DNA of 64,000 nucleotides from Alphaproteobacteria bacterium (GTDB lineage: Bacteria; Pseudomonadota; Alphaproteobacteria; Rickettsiales; JADKJE01), in contig JADKJE010000005.1 of assembly GCA_016722515.1 (NCBI GenBank), positions 81,575 to 145,574 of the forward strand, written 5' to 3'. The notes beneath the pieces are model-generated. The model did not search any database. It worked only from the letters and a program-made list of their open reading frames with translations, and was not told the DNA's origin. Position 1 is the stretch's first letter. Each line of letters starts with the position of its first letter. Positions 54,849 to 64,000 of this stretch are shown one piece after another. The translations under genes were made by a program, and so were the position numbers.

Positions 54849-57250
54849 TGATCACAATCACAAAAGTAGGTGTTATTGGTTCGGGGATAATGGGTTCACA
54901 AATTGTAGCACATCTGGCAAATGCTGGCTTGGATGTGGTGTTGCTGGATATGGTTCCAGAAGGTGCCGCACAACGCGATCAGCTTGCATTGCAAGCCCTG
55001 GAACGCATGAAAAAGGCTAATCCCGCGGTGTTGACACATCCGCGTAATATCAAGCGGATTACCATCGGTAATATTGAGGACGATATTGAATTGCTCAAAT
55101 CCTGTCAGTGGATTGTTGAAGCCGTGGTTGAAGATATCGAAGTCAAACGGACTCTCTATAAAAAGATTGACCGGGTGCGCCGGCCAAATTCTATCGTGTC
55201 GTCTAATACCTCGACGATTCCGGTAAAGGCATTGGTGGAAGGAATGACCAAACCATTCCAACAGGATTTTATCATCACCCATTTTTTCAATCCGCCGCGT
55301 TACATGCCGTTGCTTGAAATGGTGACCACCAATCGTAACCGCAAAGAAATTGAAGCGGAAATGGAAGAGTTTGCCGAGAAAATATTAGGCAAAGGTGTGG
55401 TGCATTGCAAAGATACTCCTGGTTTTATCGCTAACCGCATTGGTTCATTCTGGATGACACTTGCCTTACGCAAAGCCATCGAAATGGATATTTCTGTTGA
55501 AGTGGCTGATGCTGTTTTAAGTAAACCTTTTGGGGTGCCTAAAACGGGGGTGTTTGGTTTAATGGATTTGGTTGGCATTGATTTGATGCCAAAGATTGCT
55601 AAATCGCTACTTGAATATCTTCCCGACAATGATCATTTCCACCGCGTATATGAAAATTTTCCTTTAGTCACCAACATGATTGAAACGGGGTATATCGGTC
55701 GAAAAGGCAAAGGTGGATTTTATCGTCTTCATACGGATGGTGATATCAAAGAAAAAGAGGCGGTCAATCTGCAAACAGGCGAATATGCGCCTGCTAAAAA
55801 AGTAAATATGGAGATCATCGACCAGGCTAAAAAGAATGTGCGCCTGTTGCTGACCAGCGACGAAAAGGCCAGTCGCTTTGCCTATGAAGTGATGATCCCG
55901 ACGCTTGCTTATGCGTCACGATTAGTTCCAGAGGCTGCCGATTCGATCGATGCTATCGATAAAGCGATGCGTCTGGGATATAATTGGAAATGGGGCCCAT
56001 TTCAGTTGATTGATAAGTTAAGCACGGATACCCAGTCGGGAGCTGCGTGGCTTGCTGAGCAATGTACGTTGCTGGGAATGGCGGTTCCTGAGAATATTTC
56101 AGCCGTTGGTACAGGGCATTTCTATCACGATGAAGGCCGCGATATCATGGTATTTTCAGGACCTGAACAGTATCATGTTCAGCCGGTTCCTGATTATGGG
56201 TGGACATTGGCTGATAAAAAACGTGGAGCCAAACCTCTGCTTAAAAATGGTTCTGCTTCGCTGTGGGATGTGGGCGATGGTGTTGTGTGCCTAGAATTTA
56301 CCTCAAAGATGAATTCGCTTGATCCGATGGTACTTGAGCTGATTCAAAAATCGATCGCCTTGGTGAAGGATCAGCAATATAAGGGATTAATCATTGGTAA
56401 TGACAGTGATAATTTTTGTGTGGGGGCCAATATCGGTGTATTGCTGTTTACGGCCAACGTTGCTGCCTGGAAAATGGTGGATGATGTGATTAAACAAGGT
56501 CAAAGCACGTATCAAAGCCTTAAATATGCGCCGTTCCCAGTGGTTACGGCTGCCAGTGGGATGGCGCTGGGAGGCGGTTGTGAAATGCTGCTTCATTCCG
56601 ATGCCGCTGTTGTGCATATGGAAACCTATACCGGGTTAGTGGAAGTAGGCGTTGGTATTATCCCAGGGTGGGGAGGGTGTACTGAAATGCTGGTGCGCCA
56701 TCAAAAAATGCGCTTAAAAGAACAATCTACGGCTGCGGCATTAGGGCGGATGTTTTCAAGGATAAGCCTGGTGAAAACAGTGAATATGATGCCGGCAATT
56801 ACCAAAGTGTTCGAATATATTGCAACCGCTAAAGTATCGACTTCAGCCGAAGAAGCCAAAGAAATGGGTATTTTACGCGACAGCGATAAAATTGTGATGA
56901 ACCGTCAGCATGTGTTGGCTGAAGCTAAAGCTAAATGCCTGGCGCTTGCGCCTAATTATAAAGCACCGGAGCCTGATACATTGAGTCTCCCCGGAAAAAC
57001 GGCACGTACGGCATTGCATATGGGGATTCAGCAATTTGAGCGAAGAGGCAAAGCGACACCGCATGACGTGGTTGTTTCTAAAGCGTTAGCTTATGTACTA
57101 AGCGGAGGTGATACGGATATCACCAAACAGCTCAGTGAACAGCAAGTGCTCGATTTAGAACGCGCTGCCTTCCTGGAACTTATTCAAACTCCAGCGTCAT
57201 TGGCAAGGCTGGAGCATATGCTGGATGTTGGAAAACCGTTGCGGAATTAG
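54848..57250 (+). CDS. 3-hydroxyacyl-CoA dehydrogenase/enoyl-CoA hydratase fusion (FadN-type)
   Basis: The ATG at 54848 overlaps the fadA stop; a start at 54800 lies inside fadA. The ~800-residue protein has the dehydrogenase first: VGVIGSGIMGSQIVAHLANA (NAD site), SNTSTIPV, THFFNPPRYMPLLEMV, KDTPGFIANRIGSF and KPFGVPKTGVFGLMDLVGID. The hydratase-type domain is at the end, from about residue 490 (VVCLEFTSKMNSLDPMVLEL, GANIGVLL, ASGMALGGGCEMLLHSDAAV, EVGVGIIPGWGGCTEM). This order is the reverse of E. coli FadB and matches the FadN type. Together with fadA it carries out beta-oxidation. Confidence 0.92.
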   Translation: MITITKVGVIGSGIMGSQIVAHLANAGLDVVLLDMVPEGAAQRDQLALQALERMKKANPAVLTHPRNIKRITIGNIEDDIELLKSCQWIVEAVVEDIEVKRTLYKKIDRVRRPNSIVSSNTSTIPVKALVEGMTKPFQQDFIITHFFNPPRYMPLLEMVTTNRNRKEIEAEMEEFAEKILGKGVVHCKDTPGFIANRIGSFWMTLALRKAIEMDISVEVADAVLSKPFGVPKTGVFGLMDLVGIDLMPKIAKSLLEYLPDNDHFHRVYENFPLVTNMIETGYIGRKGKGGFYRLHTDGDIKEKEAVNLQTGEYAPAKKVNMEIIDQAKKNVRLLLTSDEKASRFAYEVMIPTLAYASRLVPEAADSIDAIDKAMRLGYNWKWGPFQLIDKLSTDTQSGAAWLAEQCTLLGMAVPENISAVGTGHFYHDEGRDIMVFSGPEQYHVQPVPDYGWTLADKKRGAKPLLKNGSASLWDVGDGVVCLEFTSKMNSLDPMVLELIQKSIALVKDQQYKGLIIGNDSDNFCVGANIGVLLFTANVAAWKMVDDVIKQGQSTYQSLKYAPFPVVTAASGMALGGGCEMLLHSDAAVVHMETYTGLVEVGVGIIPGWGGCTEMLVRHQKMRLKEQSTAAALGRMFSRISLVKTVNMMPAITKVFEYIATAKVSTSAEEAKEMGILRDSDKIVMNRQHVLAEAKAKCLALAPNYKAPEPDTLSLPGKTARTALHMGIQQFERRGKATPHDVVVSKALAYVLSGGDTDITKQLSEQQVLDLERAAFLELIQTPASLARLEHMLDVGKPLRN

Positions 57251-57843
57251 GATAGAAAAACAATTCAACAAGGTGAGTCATATTCTTGCTTTCGTCGGCT
57301 ACCGGGATTTAAAATTAAAGATCCTTATAAGTCAACATGGTGTTGATTGAGAGAATTTGATTTGGGTATTCCGCGGAGATTGGGTATGTTCCTGTCATCT
57401 ACATAGTCACCCATAAAAACCCAATTTTTACCTAAATTGAGCCATTTCTTGCTTGAAAATCTCCCAATGGAATGGGCGCAAAAGCAGTCGCGGCAGCTCC
57501 CGTAACGGTGACGGGTTCAACCATATTCCAGCCCTTGTTTTCATCGGCTACTGATATTTAAAATTACAGATCATTATAAATCAATATGTTATTGATTAAG
57601 AAATGTTGATTTTGGTGTCCCGCTGAGATTTGGTATGTTCCTTTGATGTGCATACGATCCAAGAAGAACAAGAGCGGTAGCCTTTCATGAAAAAGAAAAA
57701 CAGGTATTCGCTAACTTACATACAAAAATGAGCCAATCCTCCATTTAACTTCCAATTGAAAATAATTCCTTGTTTTCAACTTTATACCATAGTATACAAT
57801 TTTCCTTCTGTGGGAAATAGCCATTCACTTGCATTCGGTATTT
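57251..57843 (+). mobile_element. Two tandem left-end remnants of the IS1634-like element
   Basis: A nearly 600-base region without a gene of its own. A diverged left end runs from 57,285 (CTTGCTTTCGTCGGCTAC) to about 57,406. A second, better copy runs from 57,534 (CTTGTTTTCATCGGCTAC) to 57,687 and includes ATG at 57,648 with MCIRSKKNKSGSLS, the transposase N-terminus, then stops where exoprotein-type upstream sequence begins (TTCATGAAAAAG). Between them, 57,407-57,533 is unexplained. Both ends point toward the second exoprotein gene. The last 150 bases hold that gene's promoter. Confidence 0.75.
57783..57796 (+). promoter_or_regulatory. Palindrome in the second exoprotein promoter
   Basis: TATACCATAGTATA matches the palindrome before the intact exoprotein gene with one changed base, at nearly the same distance from the ATG. 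The surrounding 150 bases are also conserved, so the two genes once shared the same promoter control. Confidence 0.45.
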
Positions 57844-60800
57844 ATGAAAAAATTGGGTCAAGAATTGTCAATAAAATTACATCATTGCCTTGTGTTAATG
57901 CTCTCTGTAATACTGGCACTACAACCTATGTTAGCACCCATCGTCTACGCACAGACTGTGATTACATCCGACACAGCTGCTCCTTTAGCCAATCAACCTC
58001 ATGTTGCTGAATCGCTTAATCATACACCGGTAGAAAACATTGCTACACCATCTGCTGCTGGTGTTTCCCATAACTAACTAACCGATCTACAAGTTGGCAA
58101 TGAAGGCTTGATTGTGAATAATTCTGCGTCAACGGGAGTCTCAACCCTTGGTAGTGTTGTTATTGGCAATTCTAATCTTAGCACAGGCCATGAAGCGAAT
58201 ATTATCCTCAATGAAGTCACCGGCACCAATACCACCAGTTTAAACGGCCCTACGGAAATTTTCGGCAAAAAGGCGGAGTATATTGTCGCTAACCCCAACG
58301 GCATCAGCTGCAATGGCTGCGGATTCATCAACACGCCTAAAGTCACGTTAACGACCGGAGTGCCCCATATGGATGGTGCGGGCAATATAGACCATATCAC
58401 CGTTGATAAAGGCAACATCCTGATTGAAGGCAACGGCGTTGATGCCAGCCAGACCGATTCCTTTGATATCATCGCCCGTGCGGCACAAATCCACGCAGCC
58501 ATTTATGGTGGCAATACAGTGCGCGTCACGACAGGCCGCAACCAAGTCAATTATCAAACGGGTGTGGCCACTCCACTTGCTGCTACACCGGAATCAGTGG
58601 TTAGCAAGCCCACCATTGCGATTGATGCATCTGCTTTGGGTGGTATGTATGCGGGAAAGATTTATCTTAAAAGCACCGAAGCAGGCGTTGGTGTTAATAA
58701 TGGCGGTATCTTGCAAGCCAGTAACGGTAATTTAGAAATCACGGCTGATGGTGAGCTTGTGCAGGCGGGCACTGCTTCTGCTACTGCTACTGCAGATGTG
58801 AAGCTTACCTCAACAGCCAGCAAAGTGACCCATACCGGCAGAACCGCTGCTGGTGGTTCGGTAACCGTAAATGCACATAGCGATGCTCAATTAAGTGGTC
58901 AATATATCTATGCTGGTGATCAGATTAATCTCACTGCCGGCGATCAACTCACCTTAGATGGCTCAGGCGCTGATTCAGGCTTTGCGTTTGTGAAAGCCAA
59001 CACCATTACGGGCAATGCAGACTCTATCCATTTAACACATGTACTCACCAGCGGAACAGAAGAGGTGATATCCATGACAGCCGCCAGCCTCGATATAAGC
59101 GATAGCGATATACTCGCGAACTCGGTGGTGTTTATTTCCACTGGAGCAACCACTATCACGACCAGTCAGATTGTGGCTAATGACGGATTGTCCCTAACTA
59201 ATGGCAGTTTCAGCGCAACGAACAGCACCTTACTAGCCGACACCTCTTGCAAAACGTAAGCGGCAATTGGCTAAATGATACATCGATTATATCGATGCTA
59301 GGTGATTTGTCTTTAACAGTCGGTGGAACCTTAACCAATCAAGGAGAGCTCTCTTCAGCAACGCATATCGATATAAGCGCACACGATTTAAACAACACCG
59401 CAACCGGTGTCATCGCGTCCAACGATGATGCGTTACTCGGTGCTACACATGACCTGACAAACCAAGGCGTACTCTATACGCACGGCAATATGAATATAGA
59501 AGTTGGCAACCATCTCCTCAATGATCAGGGTTACATCCTGGCAGAAACGGGCACCTTATGGATGGGCGGTTTAAACAACACCCGCATGGTCTTATTAGAA
59601 AACCAAAGCGGCTTAATTCAATCTGGTGGTTTAATGACATTAGTCGCAGACACTCTCAGCAACCACCGCGTCGGGAATCCTTCCTTTATTGAGGATGCAG
59701 GCGATATCGAGTATTTTGATATCCGCTTAGGCCATGGCAATGACGATATGCTGGCACATACCGGCAGTGATAATCAATGGCTGATTTTTTAATGCTGATC
59801 CGTATTTAGACCGCGTTAAATTCATGGTCGATAATAACTCTACCTGGCAGGCCGATCCCAACCTTCCTCCAGGTGTAGCACGTCAGGTCATTACAGAAAC
59901 AGAAGATTTTACCGAGCGGGCGGGCCAAATTATTTCTCAGGGCAACCTGGTAGCAGACGCCTCTACACTCAACCAGCAGGTCAGTTATGTCAGCGCCAGC
60001 GGCAATGTTGATTTAGGCAATGCCAATGTCACCAATACCGGGATGGATATTAACAGTATCCTGCGCTATACCTGCATGACTTCCGGCTGCTTGCCGCATA
60101 TCTATAATCCAGTCATCAATGAATATGACCTGGTTGGCTCGATCGCTCCACTTGAAACGTTTGACCTCGTTTATCAATCCGGCCATGTAGCCAGCACCAT
60201 TGAAGCCGGTGGCACATTAACGTTGGGTGGTAATTTGGTGAATAACCAGACATCGCTTCCAATAAGCGGCGTATTAATTACCCCACGTATCGATCAATCT
60301 TCGGTGGTTTCCCCTGGAGTGAATGTCAGCGTAGGTGGTTTATTTGGAGTAGCATCTGATCCTAACTCGCCCTACTTGATCACCACCCAAATACCAAACA
60401 TTAATCAAAATGGCTATGTGGGTTCCAGTTACTTATTAGATCAACTCGGTTATCAGCTTGACCACACCATCTTATTATTAGGCGATCCTTTTTACGAAAC
60501 GCAATTAATTGAAGATGCCTTGCTTAAAAAACTAGGAACACGTTTTATTACCCCTGGTATTACCGATGCTAACGCACAAATCACCCAGCTTTATGATAAT
60601 GCCAAAGAGCAAATGGGTAGTTTAAATTTATCGGTTGGTATTGCCTTAACCGATTCACAGCAATCGCTTTTAACCAAAGATATTGTGTGGCTGGTGCAGC
60701 AAACCATTAACGGTAAACAAGTGTTAGTGCCTACTGTATATCTAGCCAGTAGCGATGCCCAATTAAAAAGACATTGCACAAAACACCGGCGCAACATTAA

Positions 60801-63800
60801 ACGGCCATGATATTGCCTTAACAGGCAACAGCATCACCAACCAAGGTGGTCTACAAGCTCAGCATAATCTAACCATCAACTCAAGCACCGTTTCAAACCA
60901 AGGTGGATTAATCAAAGCGGGTAATAATCTGGATATCACCGCAGACACAATCAGCAACAGCGCATCCGTAGGATCAAGCAGCTACGGCAAAAGCACGTTT
61001 GAAACACTGCAACATCAAGGAACCCTTGCCGCAGGAAACAACGTAAACCTCACCACCAGCGGTGATATCCATTTTAACGGCGGTGTGCTCGATGCCGGTG
61101 GGACGGGCAGCTTAACGTCGACCAACGGCAATATCATCATCGACAGCCAGGCCTTAAACAACCACACCGATGCGTCCTATCGCCACAGCCATTACACCAG
61201 CGACAGCACCTTGCAAATTGGCTCGTTATTAAGCGGTCAGCAGCTGGTGTTAAATGCCGCCAACGACATCACCATCAAAGGCAGCGATGCGCAAAGTGCT
61301 GGTGATATTAATTTAACCGCACAGAATGTCACCATTGGTGCCGAAACCGAAAGCTACCATTACCACGAAACCAGCAGCAGCCACGGCTTTATGAGTTCTA
61401 GCAAAGAAGGAGGTCAAACAAGATAAAGAAAGCTTGCGAGGTTCTACTTTAACGGCAGGAAATAACATTAACATCAATGCCAATGATAATATCAACGTTA
61501 CCGCCTCTTACGCAGAAGCAGGTAACGACATCCATTTACTCGCCGATGCCGACCACAACAACACAGGCGGCATTACGGTAGAAGCTGGCAAAGGTTATGA
61601 ATCCAGCTACGTGTATAAAAAGGACAGCGGTTTCACCGGCGGACTTTCTGGCATGAGTTTTGGCGTGAGCTACCAGCAGACCAAGGACAAGATCAGCAGC
61701 TACCAGGAAACCTTATTACCTTCAATGATGGTAGCCTGGCATGACATCACCATGGATGCCCATGATGATATCAACATTCTCTCTAGCGTCGTGAATGCTG
61801 GCCATGATGTTATCCTCAACAGCGATAATAACATTAACCTGTTGGCACTGGATGCTGATAACAGCTACGCCGAATCGCATAAGATGACTAGCATTGGCGT
61901 AACCGTTGCCATTCAGGAAGGATTTACCGGCTTGATTGATTCTGTAAAAGGATTAGGCGATAAAGGTTCTGGCAGCTATGCAGGAATTCAAACGGCGGCG
62001 GATGCCTATAAGGGAGCTTCGCAATTTGCATCGATGTATAAAGCCAGCAAAGGCTTTACTGACCCCGCCAATTACTGCCTAGCATTTCTGTCAGCCTCGG
62101 CATCTCCAGCAGCTCCTCTAAATATGAAACCAGCGGCAGCAATTTTACGCAGACGCAAATTACCGCCGGACATGATTTTATTAGCCATAGCGGTAAGGAC
62201 ACGACTGTAAAGGGAGCGAATATTCTGGCACAGAATGTGAATATGGATGTAGACGGCGACCTCACCGTAGAATCAGTACAAAACACCCAGGAAACCAGCA
62301 AAAGCGAACATAGCGGTGGCATGAGTGTGGGTATTAGTTATGGTGTTAATGGCTTATCACCAACATTTGGCGCAAATGCCTATAGCGGCAGTGGTGATGG
62401 GCACAAGAAGTGGACGGATAATGTCACATCGATTATTGGCACTAACTCAGTTGATATTGATGTAACAGGCAAAACAACCCTAACAGGTGCCATCATCGCG
62501 CAAGCAACCCCACAAGAAGACGGCACTTACATAGACGGCGGTAACCTCACCTTAAACACCGGCTCACTGGAAGTGAGCGATTTAACCGATGAAGATATCT
62601 GGCATTATGACGGCGCTGGAATAGCCGTTGGCTTTGGCGGCCCTCCAGGACAGCCAGTTATTGGATCAGGTTCTAACCTATCCTCATCCTATACCCCATC
62701 CTTAAAGATAGAAGATGACACCAAAATCGGCGTCACCCACGCCACTATCGGTGCAGGAACCATCACCATAGCAGGCCAGGCGGCAACCGATGACCAACTG
62801 AATGGCGTTAACCGCGATGTGAACAACGTACAAGAAATCCTGGTGGATGAGCATAATAGCTTGGATGTGGAAATCCCGCTTGATGGACTTAAGGATATTG
62901 TGGAGGTTTTGAAAGATATTGCTGCAAAATTAGATACTCCTAATGTTGGTCTTTCAACAGCAATCGAAATTACACAATCTCTAGCAGAAAAATTGGATCA
63001 ATTAGGAGTATCTGACGCTGACCAAGCAAAATTAATTAACAGCGCAGGTGGAATGAAGGCTGCTGGTTATATTTATGGTACTGAACTCATTGAATCAATC
63101 AATGGAACATTATCAAGCAAAGATATGGCTCTCTTGCTGGATGGATATGTACCCGTAAAAACAAGTGACGGCTATTCATGGCTATTAGCTTCGGATATTG
63201 GATTAACATCTAATAATGGTGTAACGAGCATTCTTATCACAAATGGTGCCAAACCTAGAACCACTGCAGAGATTGCAGCTTCTTATCAAGCCGCAGGATT
63301 AACGCTTGGGGGTGGAAAAACACTTCTAGAATTAGCTGGAAGTATGGCAAGCGATTTGCTCGGATCGTTAAAGTCGATTGAATCTAAATGCGGATGTTTG
63401 AGTGCGATTGAAGCTGCGATCGAAATAGGCGTTCCAACCATTGCCGGGGCTGTCAGCGGTGCACTCGCTGGAGCGGCAACAGGCAGTCTCGCAGGTCCAG
63501 GAGGAGCAGCAGTTGGAGCATTGGCTGGAGCTACATCAGGAGGTGTAGCTGGTTTTGAAGTGGGCACCATGGGTTGGGCAGGCGAACAGCTCATTAATGC
63601 CAGCATTATAGGTGACGGTTTAGCCTATGCTGCAGATCAAGCTATAGAAACTGCGGCGAATAAATATCAAGCTCAAGGCTTGTCTTCGGAAGATGCTTAC
63701 GCTCTTGCCGCAGTTACAGTCATTGCCGCTGCTTATGCGACTGCTGTTTCTGTAAAAACGGTCATGGGTGTGGTTAATGCTAAGGGTATCGGGAAAATTG

Positions 63801-64000
63801 TCGATGGAGAAATTGAGCATTCTGGAGCTACCAATAAACCTTTAGGATTAGGATCAACAGGAAGGACGCAGCCCGCAAATCTTGCCGAAGAATTGGCAAT
63901 GAAAGAAGCTATTTCTAATCCGGCAGCAGGAGAAGTCTTGCCACTTAAAATGAATGACCCAAGATGGAAGGCCAATCAGGGGTGGGTTAAAATGCAGCAA
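57844..64000 (+). pseudogene. Second CdiA/TpsA-like exoprotein, broken stalk, open C-terminal tip
   Basis: A diverged copy of the intact exoprotein, from MKKLGQELSIKLHHCLVLML through the TPS motif ANPNGISCNGCGF and the same repeats. Compared with the intact gene it has TAA at 58075-58077 (codon 78, where the other has Lys), a lost base near 59,244, an extra T at 59,785-59,790, an extra A near 60,766, an extra A near 61,404 and a lost base near 62,070. From about 62,075 the correct frame is open to the window end. The junction motif QEILVDEHNSLDVEIPLDG is at 62,831-62,887; the tip then has a Gly/Ala-rich hydrophobic region (IAGAVSGALAGAATGSLAGP) and reaches LAEELAMKEAISNPAAGEVL and MNDPRWKANQGWVKM, typical of polymorphic-toxin C-termini. 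The end and any immunity gene lie outside. Confidence 0.88.

Noticed and set aside
58074..58502. 142-codon open frame antisense to the second exoprotein (also seen opposite the intact copy)
   Set aside because: The same antisense frame opposite both copies reflects the shared sense sequence of the TPS domain rather than a separate gene.
1..64000. CRISPR arrays, tRNA or rRNA genes
   Set aside because: I saw no regularly spaced direct repeats of CRISPR type and no cloverleaf or rRNA-like sequence in the intergenic regions; a dedicated tRNA scan could still find something.

Overview
The window looks like a chromosomal segment of an alphaproteobacterium with a moderate-to-low GC content and a probably host- or protist-associated lifestyle. 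The alphaproteobacterial signs are the alpha-type AddB nuclease/helicase subunit, the adjacent ubiE and ubiB genes, the CpaC/CpaD Tad-pilus proteins, a DUF6898-like small protein and a DUF6111-like protein next to cca. The lifestyle hints are two ankyrin-repeat proteins, several unrecognised proteins, filamentous-haemagglutinin adhesins/toxins and many decayed insertion sequences. I cannot name the genus.

Layout. Bases 1-26.6 kb are mostly housekeeping: pepA (partial), holC, metF and metE (methionine synthesis), cca, an ankyrin protein, xth-ubiB-ubiE, a FolM-like reductase with folB, a Kef-type antiporter, rpmB, pyrD, a large TPR protein, pilT-pilU (type IV pilus retraction), an EamA transporter, a rhodanese, a HEAT-like membrane protein and a host-attachment-family protein. 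Bases 26.6-36.2 kb are a mobile island. Bases 36.2-57.25 kb return to backbone genes: hisN-like phosphatase, glycosyltransferase and pyrF; a second ankyrin protein and an unknown; addB; cpaC-cpaD; a surface-glycan/secreted-protein block (glycosyltransferases, one of them frameshifted, a DUF4139 protein, a methyltransferase and a secreted intradiol-dioxygenase-like protein); lpxC; and a fadA/fadN-type beta-oxidation pair. From 57.25 kb to the end lie insertion-sequence remnants and a second, broken haemagglutinin gene that runs off the window.

The most interesting region is the island at 26,802-36,010. Its outer ends resemble the imperfect inverted ends of an IS1634/IS1549-type element, and it is bounded by a perfect 190-bp direct repeat (26,612-26,801 and 36,011-36,200). 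IS1634 and IS1549 are known for unusually long target duplications, so the island can be read as a composite transposon. It carries an intact 1,990-residue TpsA/CdiA-like exoprotein with a polymorphic-toxin-like C-terminus, a 104-residue candidate immunity gene overlapping its stop codon (TAATG), a truncated orphan tip of a second exoprotein in the downstream position typical of CdiA-CT cassettes, and an IS630-family element.

A diverged copy of the exoprotein at 57,844-64,000 has one nonsense codon and at least five single-base indels in its stalk, yet its C-terminal tip is open for more than 1.8 kb. All three exoprotein copies share a motif (QEILVD.H..LD.E.P.DG) and diverge directly after it. 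This looks like the exchange point between a shared stalk and variable toxin tips. No TpsB/CdiB outer-membrane partner is present in the window.
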